Source: Nitrincola salilacus
GTDB taxonomy: Bacteria > Pseudomonadota > Gammaproteobacteria > Pseudomonadales > Balneatricaceae
Assembly (NCBI RefSeq): GCF_046271865.1
Contig: NZ_CP176580.1
Location: forward strand, 1,674,001-1,738,000
DNA: 64,000 bases
Direction: 5' to 3'
How positions within the stretch are numbered: the stretch's first letter is position 1; every line of letters begins with the position of its first letter. Made by a program: the position numbers and the translations under genes. Shown in pieces: positions 27,050 to 37,293 of the stretch. The notes below the pieces were generated by a model. It did not search any database, was not told the DNA's origin, and saw only the letters and a program-made list of their open reading frames with translations.

Positions 27050-29088
27050 TACTTTTCCTCCTCTTTATTCTCTGCTTTGTCATGCTCAGTCCCGTCATGA
27101 ACAGTCTCGTCATGAACAGTCACGGCAATCAGCTCTGCACCCTCTGCAACCATGTCACCCTCCAGGAAGTAGATCTCGCTCACCACACCTGCCTTGGGTG
27201 CCTTGATCGCATGCTCCATCTTCATCGCTTCCATGATGACAAGGGTCTGTCCGGCTTTCACGTCATCGCCTGTTTTCACCATCACGGCAACAACGGCACC
27301 ATTCATCGGTGCCTGCAGGCTACCCTCTGCTGCCTGATCCTGACTGCCGAAATCTTCATAATGCAGGGTGCAGACAAAGTTCTCGCCTTCATGGAACAGA
27401 GTCAGTTGATTGTCGTGCACATGGCCGTGAACACTCATGCGGTGGCCGTTGATGACGGCCTGCAGGTGATCATCCTGGAGTGACGCATTCAGGTCATAGA
27501 CGCTGCCACCGACACAGACCTGATAACCCTGATCTCGCTCCAGAATCTTCAGATCGTGCAGGGTTTCACCAACCATCAACTGCATCGGTCTGGCGTACTG
27601 GGAGTTCATGCGCCAGCTGTTCTGGCGGCCGAAGGGCGACCAGGGATCATTGCTGCGCTGTGTTTGTGTCTTGCTTTTCTGCAGGAAGAATCCAGCCGCC
27701 AATACCAGCGCCCGATGTGGGTCGAGGCGGGGCGCCGGGAAGAGCAGGGCTTCATGCTTGGTGATGAAGCCGGTATCCAGTTGCTCTTCGCGGAAGGGCT
27801 GGGCATCGGCTAGTGCATGCAGAAAGCGGATGTTGTTTTTGACACCGCTGATGCGATAGTGCTCCAGCGCCTGTACCATACGATTGATCGCCTGCTCGCG
27901 GCTGTCGTCCCAGACAATCAGTTTCGCGATCATCGGGTCATAATGGATACTGACCTCGTCACCCTCAACCACGCCGGTGTCGACGCGTACGTGAGCGCTC
28001 TCATCCGGGGTGCGCAGATAACGCAGGGTACCGGTGGCTGGCAGGAAATCGTTGTCTGGATCTTCTGCATAGACACGTACTTCCAGCGCATGACCGCGAA
28101 TACGGATCTGTTCCTGCAGCAATGGCAGTGGCTCACCGAAGGCGATGCGCAGCTGCCACTCCACCAGGTCCTGACCTGTGATCATCTCAGTGACCGGGTG
28201 CTCCACCTGCAGACGGGTATTCATCTCCATGAAGAAGAAAGAGCCATCGACATCGTAGAGGAACTCGACCGTACCGGCGCCGACATAGTCGATCGCCTGC
28301 GCTGCACGAACAGCTGATTCACCCATCGCCTTGCGCGTGGTATCCGACAGACCAGGTGCCGGTGCTTCTTCCAGTACCTTCTGATGGCGGCGCTGTACCG
28401 AGCAGTCACGCTCAGCCAGATAGACACCATTGCCATGCGCATCGCAGAACACCTGAATCTCGACATGTCGTGGCTGGGTCAGGTAGCGTTCGATCAGCAT
28501 GTCAGGATTGCCGAAAGCGTTTTTCGCTTCGCGTTGAGCGGCTGCCAGTGCAGCGTCAAACTCATCCAGCGACTCAACTACGCGCATCCCTTTACCGCCG
28601 CCACCGGCAACTGCTTTGAGCAGCAGGGGCAGGCCGCATTTTTCAGCCTCCTTGCGCAGCAGTTCAGGTGACTGATCGGCACCGTGATAGCCGGGTACCA
28701 GGGGTACACCGGCATCCTGCATGATCGACTTGGCCGCTGACTTGGAACCCATCGCCGCGATAGCGGAGGAGGGTGGGCCAATAAAGACGATATTGTTATC
28801 AGCACAGGCCTGTGCAAAGTCGGTATTTTCCGACAGGAAGCCATAGCCCGGATGGATTGCCTGAGCACCGCTCTGCTTTGCGATCTCGATGATCTTGTCG
28901 ATACGCAGGTAGCTTTCATTGCTGGGAGCTGGACCCAGCAGAAAGGCTTCATCCGCCATGGCTACGTGACGGGCATTGCGATCCGCCTCGGAATAGACTG
29001 CCACGCAGCGGACGCCCAGCCTGTGTGCGGTCTGGATGACCCGGCAGGCGATCTCACCACGGTTGGCTATCAGAATTTTACTGAACAT
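27049..29088 (-). CDS. liuD: Methylcrotonyl-CoA carboxylase, biotin-carrying alpha subunit
   Basis: 679 residues. Biotin carboxylase with ATP-grasp (about 1-450: FSKILIANRGEIACRV, GGGGKGMRVV near 165, EMNTRLQVEHPVTE near 290), a middle BT-like linker, and a C-terminal biotinyl domain with the biotinylated lysine in MEAMKMEH. Together with LiuB it carboxylates 3-methylcrotonyl-CoA. A short acidic tail rich in His, Asp and Glu (VHDETVHDGTEHDKAENK) follows the biotinyl domain and looks like a small local duplication. It overlaps liuC by 11 bp. Confidence 0.96.
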   Translation of the reverse strand: MFSKILIANRGEIACRVIQTAHRLGVRCVAVYSEADRNARHVAMADEAFLLGPAPSNESYLRIDKIIEIAKQSGAQAIHPGYGFLSENTDFAQACADNNIVFIGPPSSAIAAMGSKSAAKSIMQDAGVPLVPGYHGADQSPELLRKEAEKCGLPLLLKAVAGGGGKGMRVVESLDEFDAALAAAQREAKNAFGNPDMLIERYLTQPRHVEIQVFCDAHGNGVYLAERDCSVQRRHQKVLEEAPAPGLSDTTRKAMGESAVRAAQAIDYVGAGTVEFLYDVDGSFFFMEMNTRLQVEHPVTEMITGQDLVEWQLRIAFGEPLPLLQEQIRIRGHALEVRVYAEDPDNDFLPATGTLRYLRTPDESAHVRVDTGVVEGDEVSIHYDPMIAKLIVWDDSREQAINRMVQALEHYRISGVKNNIRFLHALADAQPFREEQLDTGFITKHEALLFPAPRLDPHRALVLAAGFFLQKSKTQTQRSNDPWSPFGRQNSWRMNSQYARPMQLMVGETLHDLKILERDQGYQVCVGGSVYDLNASLQDDHLQAVINGHRMSVHGHVHDNQLTLFHEGENFVCTLHYEDFGSQDQAAEGSLQAPMNGAVVAVMVKTGDDVKAGQTLVIMEAMKMEHAIKAPKAGVVSEIYFLEGDMVAEGAELIAVTVHDETVHDGTEHDKAENKEEEK

Positions 29089-29896
29089 GGTTATCTGTCT
29101 CCTGGATCCAGTTAGGCTGGCGCTTGTTCAGGAATGCACTCAGGCCCTCCTGTCCCTCTTCACTGACGCGAATATCGGCGATACGGCGTGCGGTATCATC
29201 GATCACCTCGTCAGTGATCACTTTATGGCTGACCGCATGGATCAGTGATTTGGCTGCCTGCATCGCGCAGGGGCTGTTCTTGCTCATCACGTCGATATAG
29301 CGTTGGCAGGCGTCGTCCAGCAGTGCATTGTCTGCGACCACTTCATGCACCAGGCCGAACTGCTGTGCCTCACGTGCCGAGAAGGGCTCCGCCGTGACGA
29401 AATAGCGCCGCGCCTGACGCTCGCCAATGGCGCGCACAACATAGGGGCTGATCACGGCAGGTATCAGACCGATGCGCACTTCACTGAGGCAAAACTGACT
29501 CTGCTCGCTGGCGATCACGATATCGCAGCAGGCTGCAAGGCCCACGGCACCACCATAGGCAGCACCCTGAACCAGAGCGATGGTCGGTTTGCTGAGATGG
29601 TTCAGGCGCTCCATCAGCTTCGCCAGATGGCCGGCATCTTCCAGGTTGTCCTGATGGCTGTTCTGCGCCATGCGCTTCATCCAGCCGAGATCAGCCCCTG
29701 CTGAGAAGCTGCGACCGTTGGAGCGCAGCACCAGAACGCGAATATCATTATCCTGCTCAACCTCTTCCAGTCGGCTGATCAGAGACTGGATGATGGTGTC
29801 ATCAAAAGCGTTGTGCTTATCCGGGCGGTTCAGGATCAGCTCGGCAACCCCATTCGGGTTGCGCTTGAGCAGGACCACTTCTGTTTTATCACTCAT
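29078..29896 (-). CDS. liuC: Methylglutaconyl-CoA hydratase
   Basis: 272-residue crotonase-fold enzyme that hydrates 3-methylglutaconyl-CoA to HMG-CoA. The oxyanion-hole segments SFSAGADLGWMKRM and GAAYGGAVGLAACCD are present, followed by FCLSEVRIGLIPAVISPYV. The arrangement liuB-liuC-liuD with 12-bp spacing on one side and an 11-bp overlap on the other fixes the assignment among the many crotonases. GGAGACAGCC precedes the ATG. Confidence 0.94.
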   Translation of the reverse strand: MSDKTEVVLLKRNPNGVAELILNRPDKHNAFDDTIIQSLISRLEEVEQDNDIRVLVLRSNGRSFSAGADLGWMKRMAQNSHQDNLEDAGHLAKLMERLNHLSKPTIALVQGAAYGGAVGLAACCDIVIASEQSQFCLSEVRIGLIPAVISPYVVRAIGERQARRYFVTAEPFSAREAQQFGLVHEVVADNALLDDACQRYIDVMSKNSPCAMQAAKSLIHAVSHKVITDEVIDDTARRIADIRVSEEGQEGLSAFLNKRQPNWIQETDNHVQ

Positions 29897-29908
29897 GGCT
29901 GTCTCCGA

Positions 29909-31516
<1,608 letters not shown>

Positions 31517-31537
31517 GGGCAGCTCCTGATATCCGAA

Positions 31538-32710
31538 TTATTTGTTGAGGAACAGCTCACGGCCGATCAGCATACGACGAATCTCGGAGGTGCCGGCGCC
31601 GATCTCATACAGCTTGGCATCACGCAGCAGGCGGCCTGTCGGGTATTCATTGATATAGCCGTTACCACCGAGCAGTTGGATGGAATCCAGCGCGATCTGG
31701 GTGGCCATCTCGGCCGAGTAGAGGATCGCACCAGCCGCATCTTTACGCGTGGTATCGCCGCGATCAGCCGCCATCGCCACCATGTAGACATAGGATCTGG
31801 CTGCATTCATGCGCGTGTACATATCAGCAATCTTGCCCTGAACCAGTTCGAACTCGCCGATCGCCTGACCAAACTGCTTGCGGTCGCGAATGTAGGGAAC
31901 AGCAATATCCATCGCTGCCTGCATGATGCCCAGAGGACCACCAGACAGGACCAGGCGCTCGTAGTCCAGACCGCTCATCAGCACGCGTACACCACCGTGC
32001 AGCTGACCCAGAATGTTCTCTTTAGGTACCTTGCAATCCTGGAACACCAGTTCGCAGGTGTTGGAGCCGCGCATACCGAGCTTGTCCAGCTTCTGTGCCT
32101 GAGTGAAGCCTTCAGTATCACGCTCGACGATAAAAGCCGTGATCCCTTTAGGGCCGGCACTGATATCGGTCTTGGCATAAATTACATAGACATTGGCATC
32201 CGGGCCGTTGGTGATCCACATCTTGTTGCCATTCAGGACGTAGTGGTCACCGGCATCACGGGCCGACAGTTTCATCGATACCACATCGGAGCCGGCATTC
32301 GGTTCAGACATCGCCAGTGCACCGATATGTTCACCGCTGAGCAGCTTCGGCAGATACTTTTGCTTCTGCTCTTCAGAGCCGTTCTTATGGATCTGGTTAA
32401 CACAGAGGTTGGAGTGAGCTCCATAGGACAGACCCACGGATGCAGACGCACGGCTGATCTCTTCCATCGCAATCACATGTGCCAGATAACCCATATCGAC
32501 ACCGCCGTATTCCTCCTTGACGGTGATACCCAGCAAGCCCATATCGCCAAACTTGCGCCACAGATCATTAGGAAACAGGTTGTCGCGATCTATCGCTTCG
32601 GCACGTGGCGCAATTTCATTGGCAGCAAAACTGTTGACCTGCTCACGCAGCATGTCGATGGTTTCGCCCAGGCCGAAGTTCAGTTCAGAGTATTGAGAGA
32701 TCATGTCCAT
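31538..32710 (-). CDS. liuA: Isovaleryl-CoA dehydrogenase
   Basis: 390-residue FAD acyl-CoA dehydrogenase oxidising isovaleryl-CoA to 3-methylcrotonyl-CoA and passing electrons to EtfAB. The motif GLDYERLVLSGGPLG carries the catalytic glutamate at the position characteristic of isovaleryl-CoA dehydrogenase rather than in the C-terminal EGTNEI position of other family members; here that loop reads GAGTSEI. AMSEPNAGSDV binds flavin. First structural gene after liuR. Confidence 0.96.
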   Translation of the reverse strand: MDMISQYSELNFGLGETIDMLREQVNSFAANEIAPRAEAIDRDNLFPNDLWRKFGDMGLLGITVKEEYGGVDMGYLAHVIAMEEISRASASVGLSYGAHSNLCVNQIHKNGSEEQKQKYLPKLLSGEHIGALAMSEPNAGSDVVSMKLSARDAGDHYVLNGNKMWITNGPDANVYVIYAKTDISAGPKGITAFIVERDTEGFTQAQKLDKLGMRGSNTCELVFQDCKVPKENILGQLHGGVRVLMSGLDYERLVLSGGPLGIMQAAMDIAVPYIRDRKQFGQAIGEFELVQGKIADMYTRMNAARSYVYMVAMAADRGDTTRKDAAGAILYSAEMATQIALDSIQLLGGNGYINEYPTGRLLRDAKLYEIGAGTSEIRRMLIGRELFLNK

Positions 32711-32718
32711 TACCTTTG

Positions 32719-33156
32719 TTATAGCTGTTCAAGTGGCTGCTGATCAGCCTGCTTGTCGGAGAGCTGTTGCTGTTTCAGTTCGTTGAGTGCTTCGCGACAG
32801 CGCATCTCGGCACTGTCGAGCTCCAGTTGAACCATGGCGATATCTTTCATCTGTTGCTCCAGTTGCGCACGCTTGCTGTCAACTGTAGCTAACATCAGTT
32901 TGAGCTGCTTTTCGCTGCCGACGAGGGTTTCATCCCACAGATCGAACAGTTCGCGGGTTTCAGCCAGCGAGAAGCCCAGACGCTTGCCGCGCAGGATCAG
33001 CTTCAACCTGACGCGATCCTTTGAGCTGTAGATACGTGTCTGCCCGCGGCGCGTGGGTTTCAGCAGCCCCTGATCTTCATAAAAGCGGATGCTGCGAGTG
33101 GTGACGTCAAACTCGCTGGCAAGCTCGCTGATGGAAAAGGATTTCTTTTTATTCAT
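32719..33156 (-). CDS. liuR: MerR-family regulator LiuR
   Basis: 145-residue MerR-type regulator. The winged helix at the N terminus (SISELASEFDVTTRSIRFYEDQGLLKP, residues 7-34) is followed by the second HTH-wing part and a long dimerisation coiled coil (about 80-135). There is no cysteine cluster for metal sensing. LiuR homologues control leucine and branched-chain catabolism in gammaproteobacteria (family knowledge). It is the first gene of the liu operon, and a palindrome TTGACGTTAACGTAAA lies 52-67 bp before its start, fitting autoregulation. Confidence 0.92.
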   Translation of the reverse strand: MNKKKSFSISELASEFDVTTRSIRFYEDQGLLKPTRRGQTRIYSSKDRVRLKLILRGKRLGFSLAETRELFDLWDETLVGSEKQLKLMLATVDSKRAQLEQQMKDIAMVQLELDSAEMRCREALNELKQQQLSDKQADQQPLEQL

Positions 33157-33207
33157 AGGTCTTATTCATGGATAGCACCTGGATTGTTGAAATCAGGTTA
33201 ATCAAAG

Positions 33208-33223
33208 TTGACGTTAACGTAAA
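33208..33223. promoter_or_regulatory. Predicted LiuR operator before liuR
   Basis: TTGACGTTAACGTAAA contains the perfect palindrome ACGTTAACGT and resembles the LiuR site reported from comparative genomics. It lies in the 298-bp AT-rich space between the divergent liu and ABC-transporter operons. Confidence 0.7.
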
Positions 33224-33385
33224 GTGAAAAATAAAAAAATATCCTCACTTAAAGAAGTGCTAATTTTATTTTAATTATTTGAATTTAAAGTATAAATAGG
33301 CTGTTATGTGGTGTTTTTTGTGGGTATATTAGACTAAAGTAGTAGTTGTAATCCCTTAATGGAAATTGCTAGTTTGCATCTCAGG

Positions 33386-33401
33386 CTTACGTTAAGGTAA
33401 G
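33386..33401. promoter_or_regulatory. Predicted LiuR operator before the ABC transporter operon
   Basis: CTTACGTTAAGGTAAG is a near-palindrome matching the ACGTTAACGT core with one change. It lies 54-69 bp before the first ABC gene, the same distance as the liuR site from liuR. Confidence 0.6.
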
Positions 33402-33454
33402 TCGCAAGCAGGGAATTTGCCCCTTTAACAAAAATAAAAAGAGGCTTGGTGTAC

Positions 33455-34228
33455 ATGAGTACAGACTACGTGCTCGAAACCCACAATCTGGTCAAGGGTT
33501 TCAAGGGTTTTATTGCGGTCGATGATGTCAATCTGTCGATTCAGCGTGGCCATATACATGCTCTGATCGGTCCTAACGGAGCGGGCAAGACCACTGTATT
33601 CAATCTTCTGACCAAGTTTCTGACCCCTACCTCAGGACAGATACTGTTTAATGGTAACGATATCACTTCACTGAAAGCGGCAGCGATTGCCCGCAAGGGT
33701 ATCGTGCGCTCCTTTCAGATCTCTGCTGTCTTTCCGCATATGACCGCGCTGGAGAATGTTCGTGTGGCACTGCAACGCTTTGAAGGGCACAGCTTCCATT
33801 TCTGGAAATCTCAGAAAGTACTTAACAGCCTGAATGAGCGGGCCTATGAGTTGCTCAAGTCCGTGGGGCTGGAGGAGTTTGCCAATGCGCAGACGGTTGA
33901 ACTTTCCTATGGCCGCAAGCGCGCGCTTGAACTGGCAACCACACTGGCGATGGAGCCTGAATTGATGCTGCTGGATGAGCCGACTCAGGGGATGGGCCAT
34001 GAAGACGTTGATCGAGTGGTTGAGCTGATTCGCCACGCGGCAGTGGGTCGAACTGTACTGATGGTTGAGCATAACCTGGGAGTCGTCAGCAAGCTGTGTG
34101 ACCGGATTACCGTGCTGTCGCGCGGGTCGGTACTGACGGAGGGCGATTACAAGACCGTGTCTGCCAATCCTCAGGTGCGTGAGGCGTATATGGGTAGTGA
34201 AGAAGCTGAAGTTGAGGGAGCTCACTGA
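33455..34228 (+). CDS. Liv-type ABC transporter ATPase (LivG-like)
   Basis: 257-residue ATP-binding subunit of a branched-chain amino-acid-type (HAAT) importer. Walker A is GPNGAGKTT near residue 40, signature LSYGRKRALELA, Walker B LMLLDEPTQGM, and the H-loop VEHNLG. The C-terminal extension after the H-loop is typical of LivG. I chose ATG 33455 with GAGG ten bases upstream; earlier GTG and TTG codons are too close to it. First gene of a transporter-thiolase operon divergent from liuR; the transported solute is probably a branched-chain amino acid or related acid, not proven. Confidence 0.88.
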   Translation: MSTDYVLETHNLVKGFKGFIAVDDVNLSIQRGHIHALIGPNGAGKTTVFNLLTKFLTPTSGQILFNGNDITSLKAAAIARKGIVRSFQISAVFPHMTALENVRVALQRFEGHSFHFWKSQKVLNSLNERAYELLKSVGLEEFANAQTVELSYGRKRALELATTLAMEPELMLLDEPTQGMGHEDVDRVVELIRHAAVGRTVLMVEHNLGVVSKLCDRITVLSRGSVLTEGDYKTVSANPQVREAYMGSEEAEVEGAH

Positions 34229-34950
34229 TGACTAATGCAGTTAAACCTGATTACGAGCAGCTTCGCATTGCCGACCTGCATGCCTTTTACGGTGAGTCTC
34301 ATATTCTGCATGGGATCGACATGACTGTCCGTCGCGGCGAGCTGGTCACGCTGCTTGGTCGTAATGGCGCAGGTCGCAGCACAACACTGAAATCAATCAT
34401 GAATATGGTGGGCCGCAGAACCGGCTCCATCATGATCAATGGTAACGAAACCATTCAGACAGCCCCGCACCATATTGCGCAACTGGGTGTCGGTTACTGT
34501 CCTGAAGAGCGTGGCATTTTTGCCAGCCTGGACGTTGAGGAAAACCTGCTGCTGCCACCCAAGGTACGCAGCGACGGTATGAGTCTGGATGAGATTTACG
34601 ACATGTTCCCCAATCTGTATGAGCGCAGACGCAGCCAGGGAACACGCTTGTCAGGTGGTGAGCAGCAGATGCTGGCGATGGCCCGTATTCTGCGCACCGG
34701 TGCAAACATGCTTTTGCTGGATGAGATCACAGAAGGTCTTGCTCCGGTTATCGTGCAAAAACTGGCAGAGGTACTGATGCGGTTGAAGGCCAAAGGGCTG
34801 ACGATTGTATTGGTGGAGCAGAACTTCCGTTTTGCGGCTCCGCTGGCAGACCGACACTACCTGATGGAGCATGGTCAGATAGTGCATGAGATTGGTGCCC
34901 ATGAACTGGAATCCAAGAAGGACTTACTGAATACCTATCTGGGTGTTTAG
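34228..34950 (+). CDS. Liv-type ABC transporter ATPase (LivF-like), Walker A Lys to Arg
   Basis: 240-residue second ATPase of the importer, overlapping the first as TGATG. Signature LSGGEQQMLAMAR, Walker B MLLLDEITEGLAP and H-loop VEQNF are intact. Walker A reads GRNGAGRST: the invariant lysine is arginine. I believe this substitution occurs in other LivF-like proteins, so it may mark a subfamily with one weakened nucleotide site rather than a fault. No frameshift or stop is present and the gene keeps its place in the operon. Confidence 0.88.
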   Translation: MTNAVKPDYEQLRIADLHAFYGESHILHGIDMTVRRGELVTLLGRNGAGRSTTLKSIMNMVGRRTGSIMINGNETIQTAPHHIAQLGVGYCPEERGIFASLDVEENLLLPPKVRSDGMSLDEIYDMFPNLYERRRSQGTRLSGGEQQMLAMARILRTGANMLLLDEITEGLAPVIVQKLAEVLMRLKAKGLTIVLVEQNFRFAAPLADRHYLMEHGQIVHEIGAHELESKKDLLNTYLGV

Positions 34951-35087
34951 GTGCTGGGCGGAACTCGCAAGGTGCGTGTGACCGTCAGGATGCCTGCAAA
35001 CTAACTCAGGTTTTGCTGAGGGATTGTAGGGCTTCGCAGAGTTACCAGAAAACAAAAACAATAGCCGGTACGGCGACGGAGAAAGCA

Positions 35088-36299
35088 ATGAAAATGATCA
35101 AGAAGACGTTAGTTGCAGCAATCGCATCTACTTTTATGGCCAGTGCTGCACAGGCTACCATCAGCGATAATGAAGTTCGCATCGCCTATCTGGCGGATAT
35201 GTCGGGTACTTATCGTGATCTGGCAGGTCCAAACGGCCTGACCGCCCTGCAAATGGCAGTTGAAGACTTCGGAGGTACGGTCAATGGCGCAAAAATCACT
35301 GTAGTGAGCGCTGATGATCGAAACAGCCCGGACGTCTCATCCAGCACGGTTCGTCAGTGGGTCGAGAATGACGGGGTCGATCTGGTGGCCGGCATGGTGG
35401 CGTCTTCCGTTACTATTGCTGCAACCAAGATTCTCGAGCAGAGCAACCGTCTGGGTATTGTGTCTGGTTCCGCTGCCTCCAGTATCACCAACGAACACTG
35501 CACGGCCAACCATATTCACTATGTGTATGATACCTATCCACTGGCTAACGGCACAGCTAAAGCCGTTGTGGATGAGGGTGGTGATGACTGGTTCATCCTG
35601 ACTGCTGACTATGCGTTTGGCCACGCACTGGAAGGCGATGTAACCAAGGTTGTCGAAGCTAATGGGGGCAAGGTCTCACAGGCAGTTCGCCATCCTTTCC
35701 CGACAGACGACTTCTCCTCTTTCATCCTGCAGGCTCAGACGTCCGGTGCGAATGTCGTGGCACTGGCTAATGCTGGTTCCGACACAATCAACGCTATCAC
35801 CACGGCGGGTGAGTTCGGCCTGACGCAGTCCGGTCAGACGCTGGCTGCACTGCTGTTGTTCCTCAACGATGTTCATGCGCTGGGTGTTGAAACCGCTCAG
35901 GGTATTCAGCTGACTACCGGCTGGTACTGGGATATGGATGAAGATGCACGTGCCTGGTCCGATCGTTTCTATGAGCGCACCAATGTGCGTCCATCCATGG
36001 TTCAGGCCGGTATCTACTCCAGCACCATGCACTACCTGAATGCAGTCAAGGAAGCTGGCACTGATGAAGCTCAGGCGGTTCGTGCACAGATGATCGCCAC
36101 GCCAATCAATGACATGTTCGCCAAAGGCGGTTATATCCGTGAAGATGGCCGCATGATCCATGATATGTATCTGGCTGAAGTGAAAAAACCTGCTGAGTCC
36201 ACCGGTGAATGGGATCTGTACAAGATCATTCGTACCATTCCTGGTGATGAGGCATACCGTCCGCTGTCTGAAAGCCAGTGCAAACTGGTTAACAACTGA
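35088..36299 (+). CDS. Periplasmic substrate-binding protein of the Liv-type ABC importer
   Basis: 403-residue type I periplasmic binding protein with a clear signal peptide (MKMIKKTLVAAIASTFMASA, cleaved after AQA). The mature protein opens with the ligand-binding lobe (VRIAYLADMSGTYRDLAGP) and has GMVASSVTIAATKILEQ. The subfamily is the larger 'ABC transporter permease' type seen next to acyl-CoA genes, not classic LivJ, so the ligand could be an organic acid. ATG 35088 has GGAG six bases upstream; the longer open frame to 35013 would destroy the signal peptide. A strong hairpin follows the gene. Confidence 0.88.
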   Translation: MKMIKKTLVAAIASTFMASAAQATISDNEVRIAYLADMSGTYRDLAGPNGLTALQMAVEDFGGTVNGAKITVVSADDRNSPDVSSSTVRQWVENDGVDLVAGMVASSVTIAATKILEQSNRLGIVSGSAASSITNEHCTANHIHYVYDTYPLANGTAKAVVDEGGDDWFILTADYAFGHALEGDVTKVVEANGGKVSQAVRHPFPTDDFSSFILQAQTSGANVVALANAGSDTINAITTAGEFGLTQSGQTLAALLLFLNDVHALGVETAQGIQLTTGWYWDMDEDARAWSDRFYERTNVRPSMVQAGIYSSTMHYLNAVKEAGTDEAQAVRAQMIATPINDMFAKGGYIREDGRMIHDMYLAEVKKPAESTGEWDLYKIIRTIPGDEAYRPLSESQCKLVNN

Positions 36300-36315
36300 T
36301 TCGGTAAACTGACAC

Positions 36316-36345
36316 GACATGCCTCACCACACGGTGGGGCATGTC
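36316..36345 (+). promoter_or_regulatory. Intercistronic hairpin after the binding-protein gene
   Basis: GACATGCCTCACC and GGTGGGGCATGTC form a 13-pair stem with one G-T pair and an ACAC loop, without a following T-run. Such structures between binding-protein and permease genes often stabilise the upstream mRNA or attenuate transcription. Confidence 0.7.
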
Positions 36346-36403
36346 GATCAGAGGCTGGCGGGATGCCGGTTGCCTGACAAGCCATATTTTGAGGTTGTAT
36401 TAC

Positions 36404-37291
36404 ATGACCATGCTATTCGGAGTGCCTTTGGCTGTTCTGTATGGACAGTTATTACTGGGCCTGATTAACGGGGCTTTCTATGCCTTACTGAGCCTGGGGC
36501 TAGCCGTTATCTTTGGCCTGCTCAAGATCATCAACTTTGCTCATGGTGCCCTGTATATGCTGGGTGCTTTGTGTGCGGTGGTGCTGCTCGATACTCTGGG
36601 TGTCAACTATTGGGTTGCACTGTTTGTCTCTCCAATACTGGTCGGCATCTTCGGAATTATTCTGGAGCGTTTTCTGTTGCGCCGTATTGCGCATGAAGAT
36701 CATATCTACAGTTTGTTGCTGACCTTTGGTATCGCATTGGTGATCCAGGGGGTATTTACCAATATTTACGGTGTTTCAGGTATGCGCTATGCGATTCCTG
36801 ATGCACTCAAGGGCGGGGTGAATCTCGGGTTCATGTTCCTGCCTTACTATCGAGCCTGGGTGATTGTGGCCGCGTTGGTGGTTTGCTTCGGTACCTGGTT
36901 CATGATTGAAAAAACCAAGCTTGGTTCCTATTTGCGAGCCGGGACTGAAAATGCGCCATTGATGCAGGCTTTCGGGATCAATGTGCCGCTACTGGTCACC
37001 CTGACCTATGGCTTTGGGGTGATGCTGGCAGCCTTTGCGGGTGTACTGGCCGCGCCGATCTATTCTGTCACACCGGTGATGGGGGCCAATATCCTGATCA
37101 TCGTATTTGCGGTGGTCGTGATCGGCGGCATGGGGTCAATTATCGGTGCTGTTCTGACCGGCCTGGCGATGGGAATCATTGAGGGCCTGACCAAGGTGTT
37201 TTATCCGGAAGCATCCACTACCGTGATATTTCTGGTGATGGTGATTGTACTCCTGCTGCGTCCAGCAGGGCTATTTGGTAAGGAGGCGTAA
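36404..37291 (+). CDS. Liv-type ABC permease (LivH-like)
   Basis: 295-residue inner-membrane permease with about eight hydrophobic helices. The motif GLAVIFGLLKIINFAHGALYMLGA near residues 28-51 and GGMGSIIGAVLTGLAMGIIEG near the C terminus are hallmarks of LivH. ATG 36404 follows GAGG; an open frame from 36341 runs through the hairpin and is not the start. Forms the transmembrane pore with the next gene's product. Confidence 0.92.
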   Translation: MTMLFGVPLAVLYGQLLLGLINGAFYALLSLGLAVIFGLLKIINFAHGALYMLGALCAVVLLDTLGVNYWVALFVSPILVGIFGIILERFLLRRIAHEDHIYSLLLTFGIALVIQGVFTNIYGVSGMRYAIPDALKGGVNLGFMFLPYYRAWVIVAALVVCFGTWFMIEKTKLGSYLRAGTENAPLMQAFGINVPLLVTLTYGFGVMLAAFAGVLAAPIYSVTPVMGANILIIVFAVVVIGGMGSIIGAVLTGLAMGIIEGLTKVFYPEASTTVIFLVMVIVLLLRPAGLFGKEA

Positions 37292-37293
37292 CC

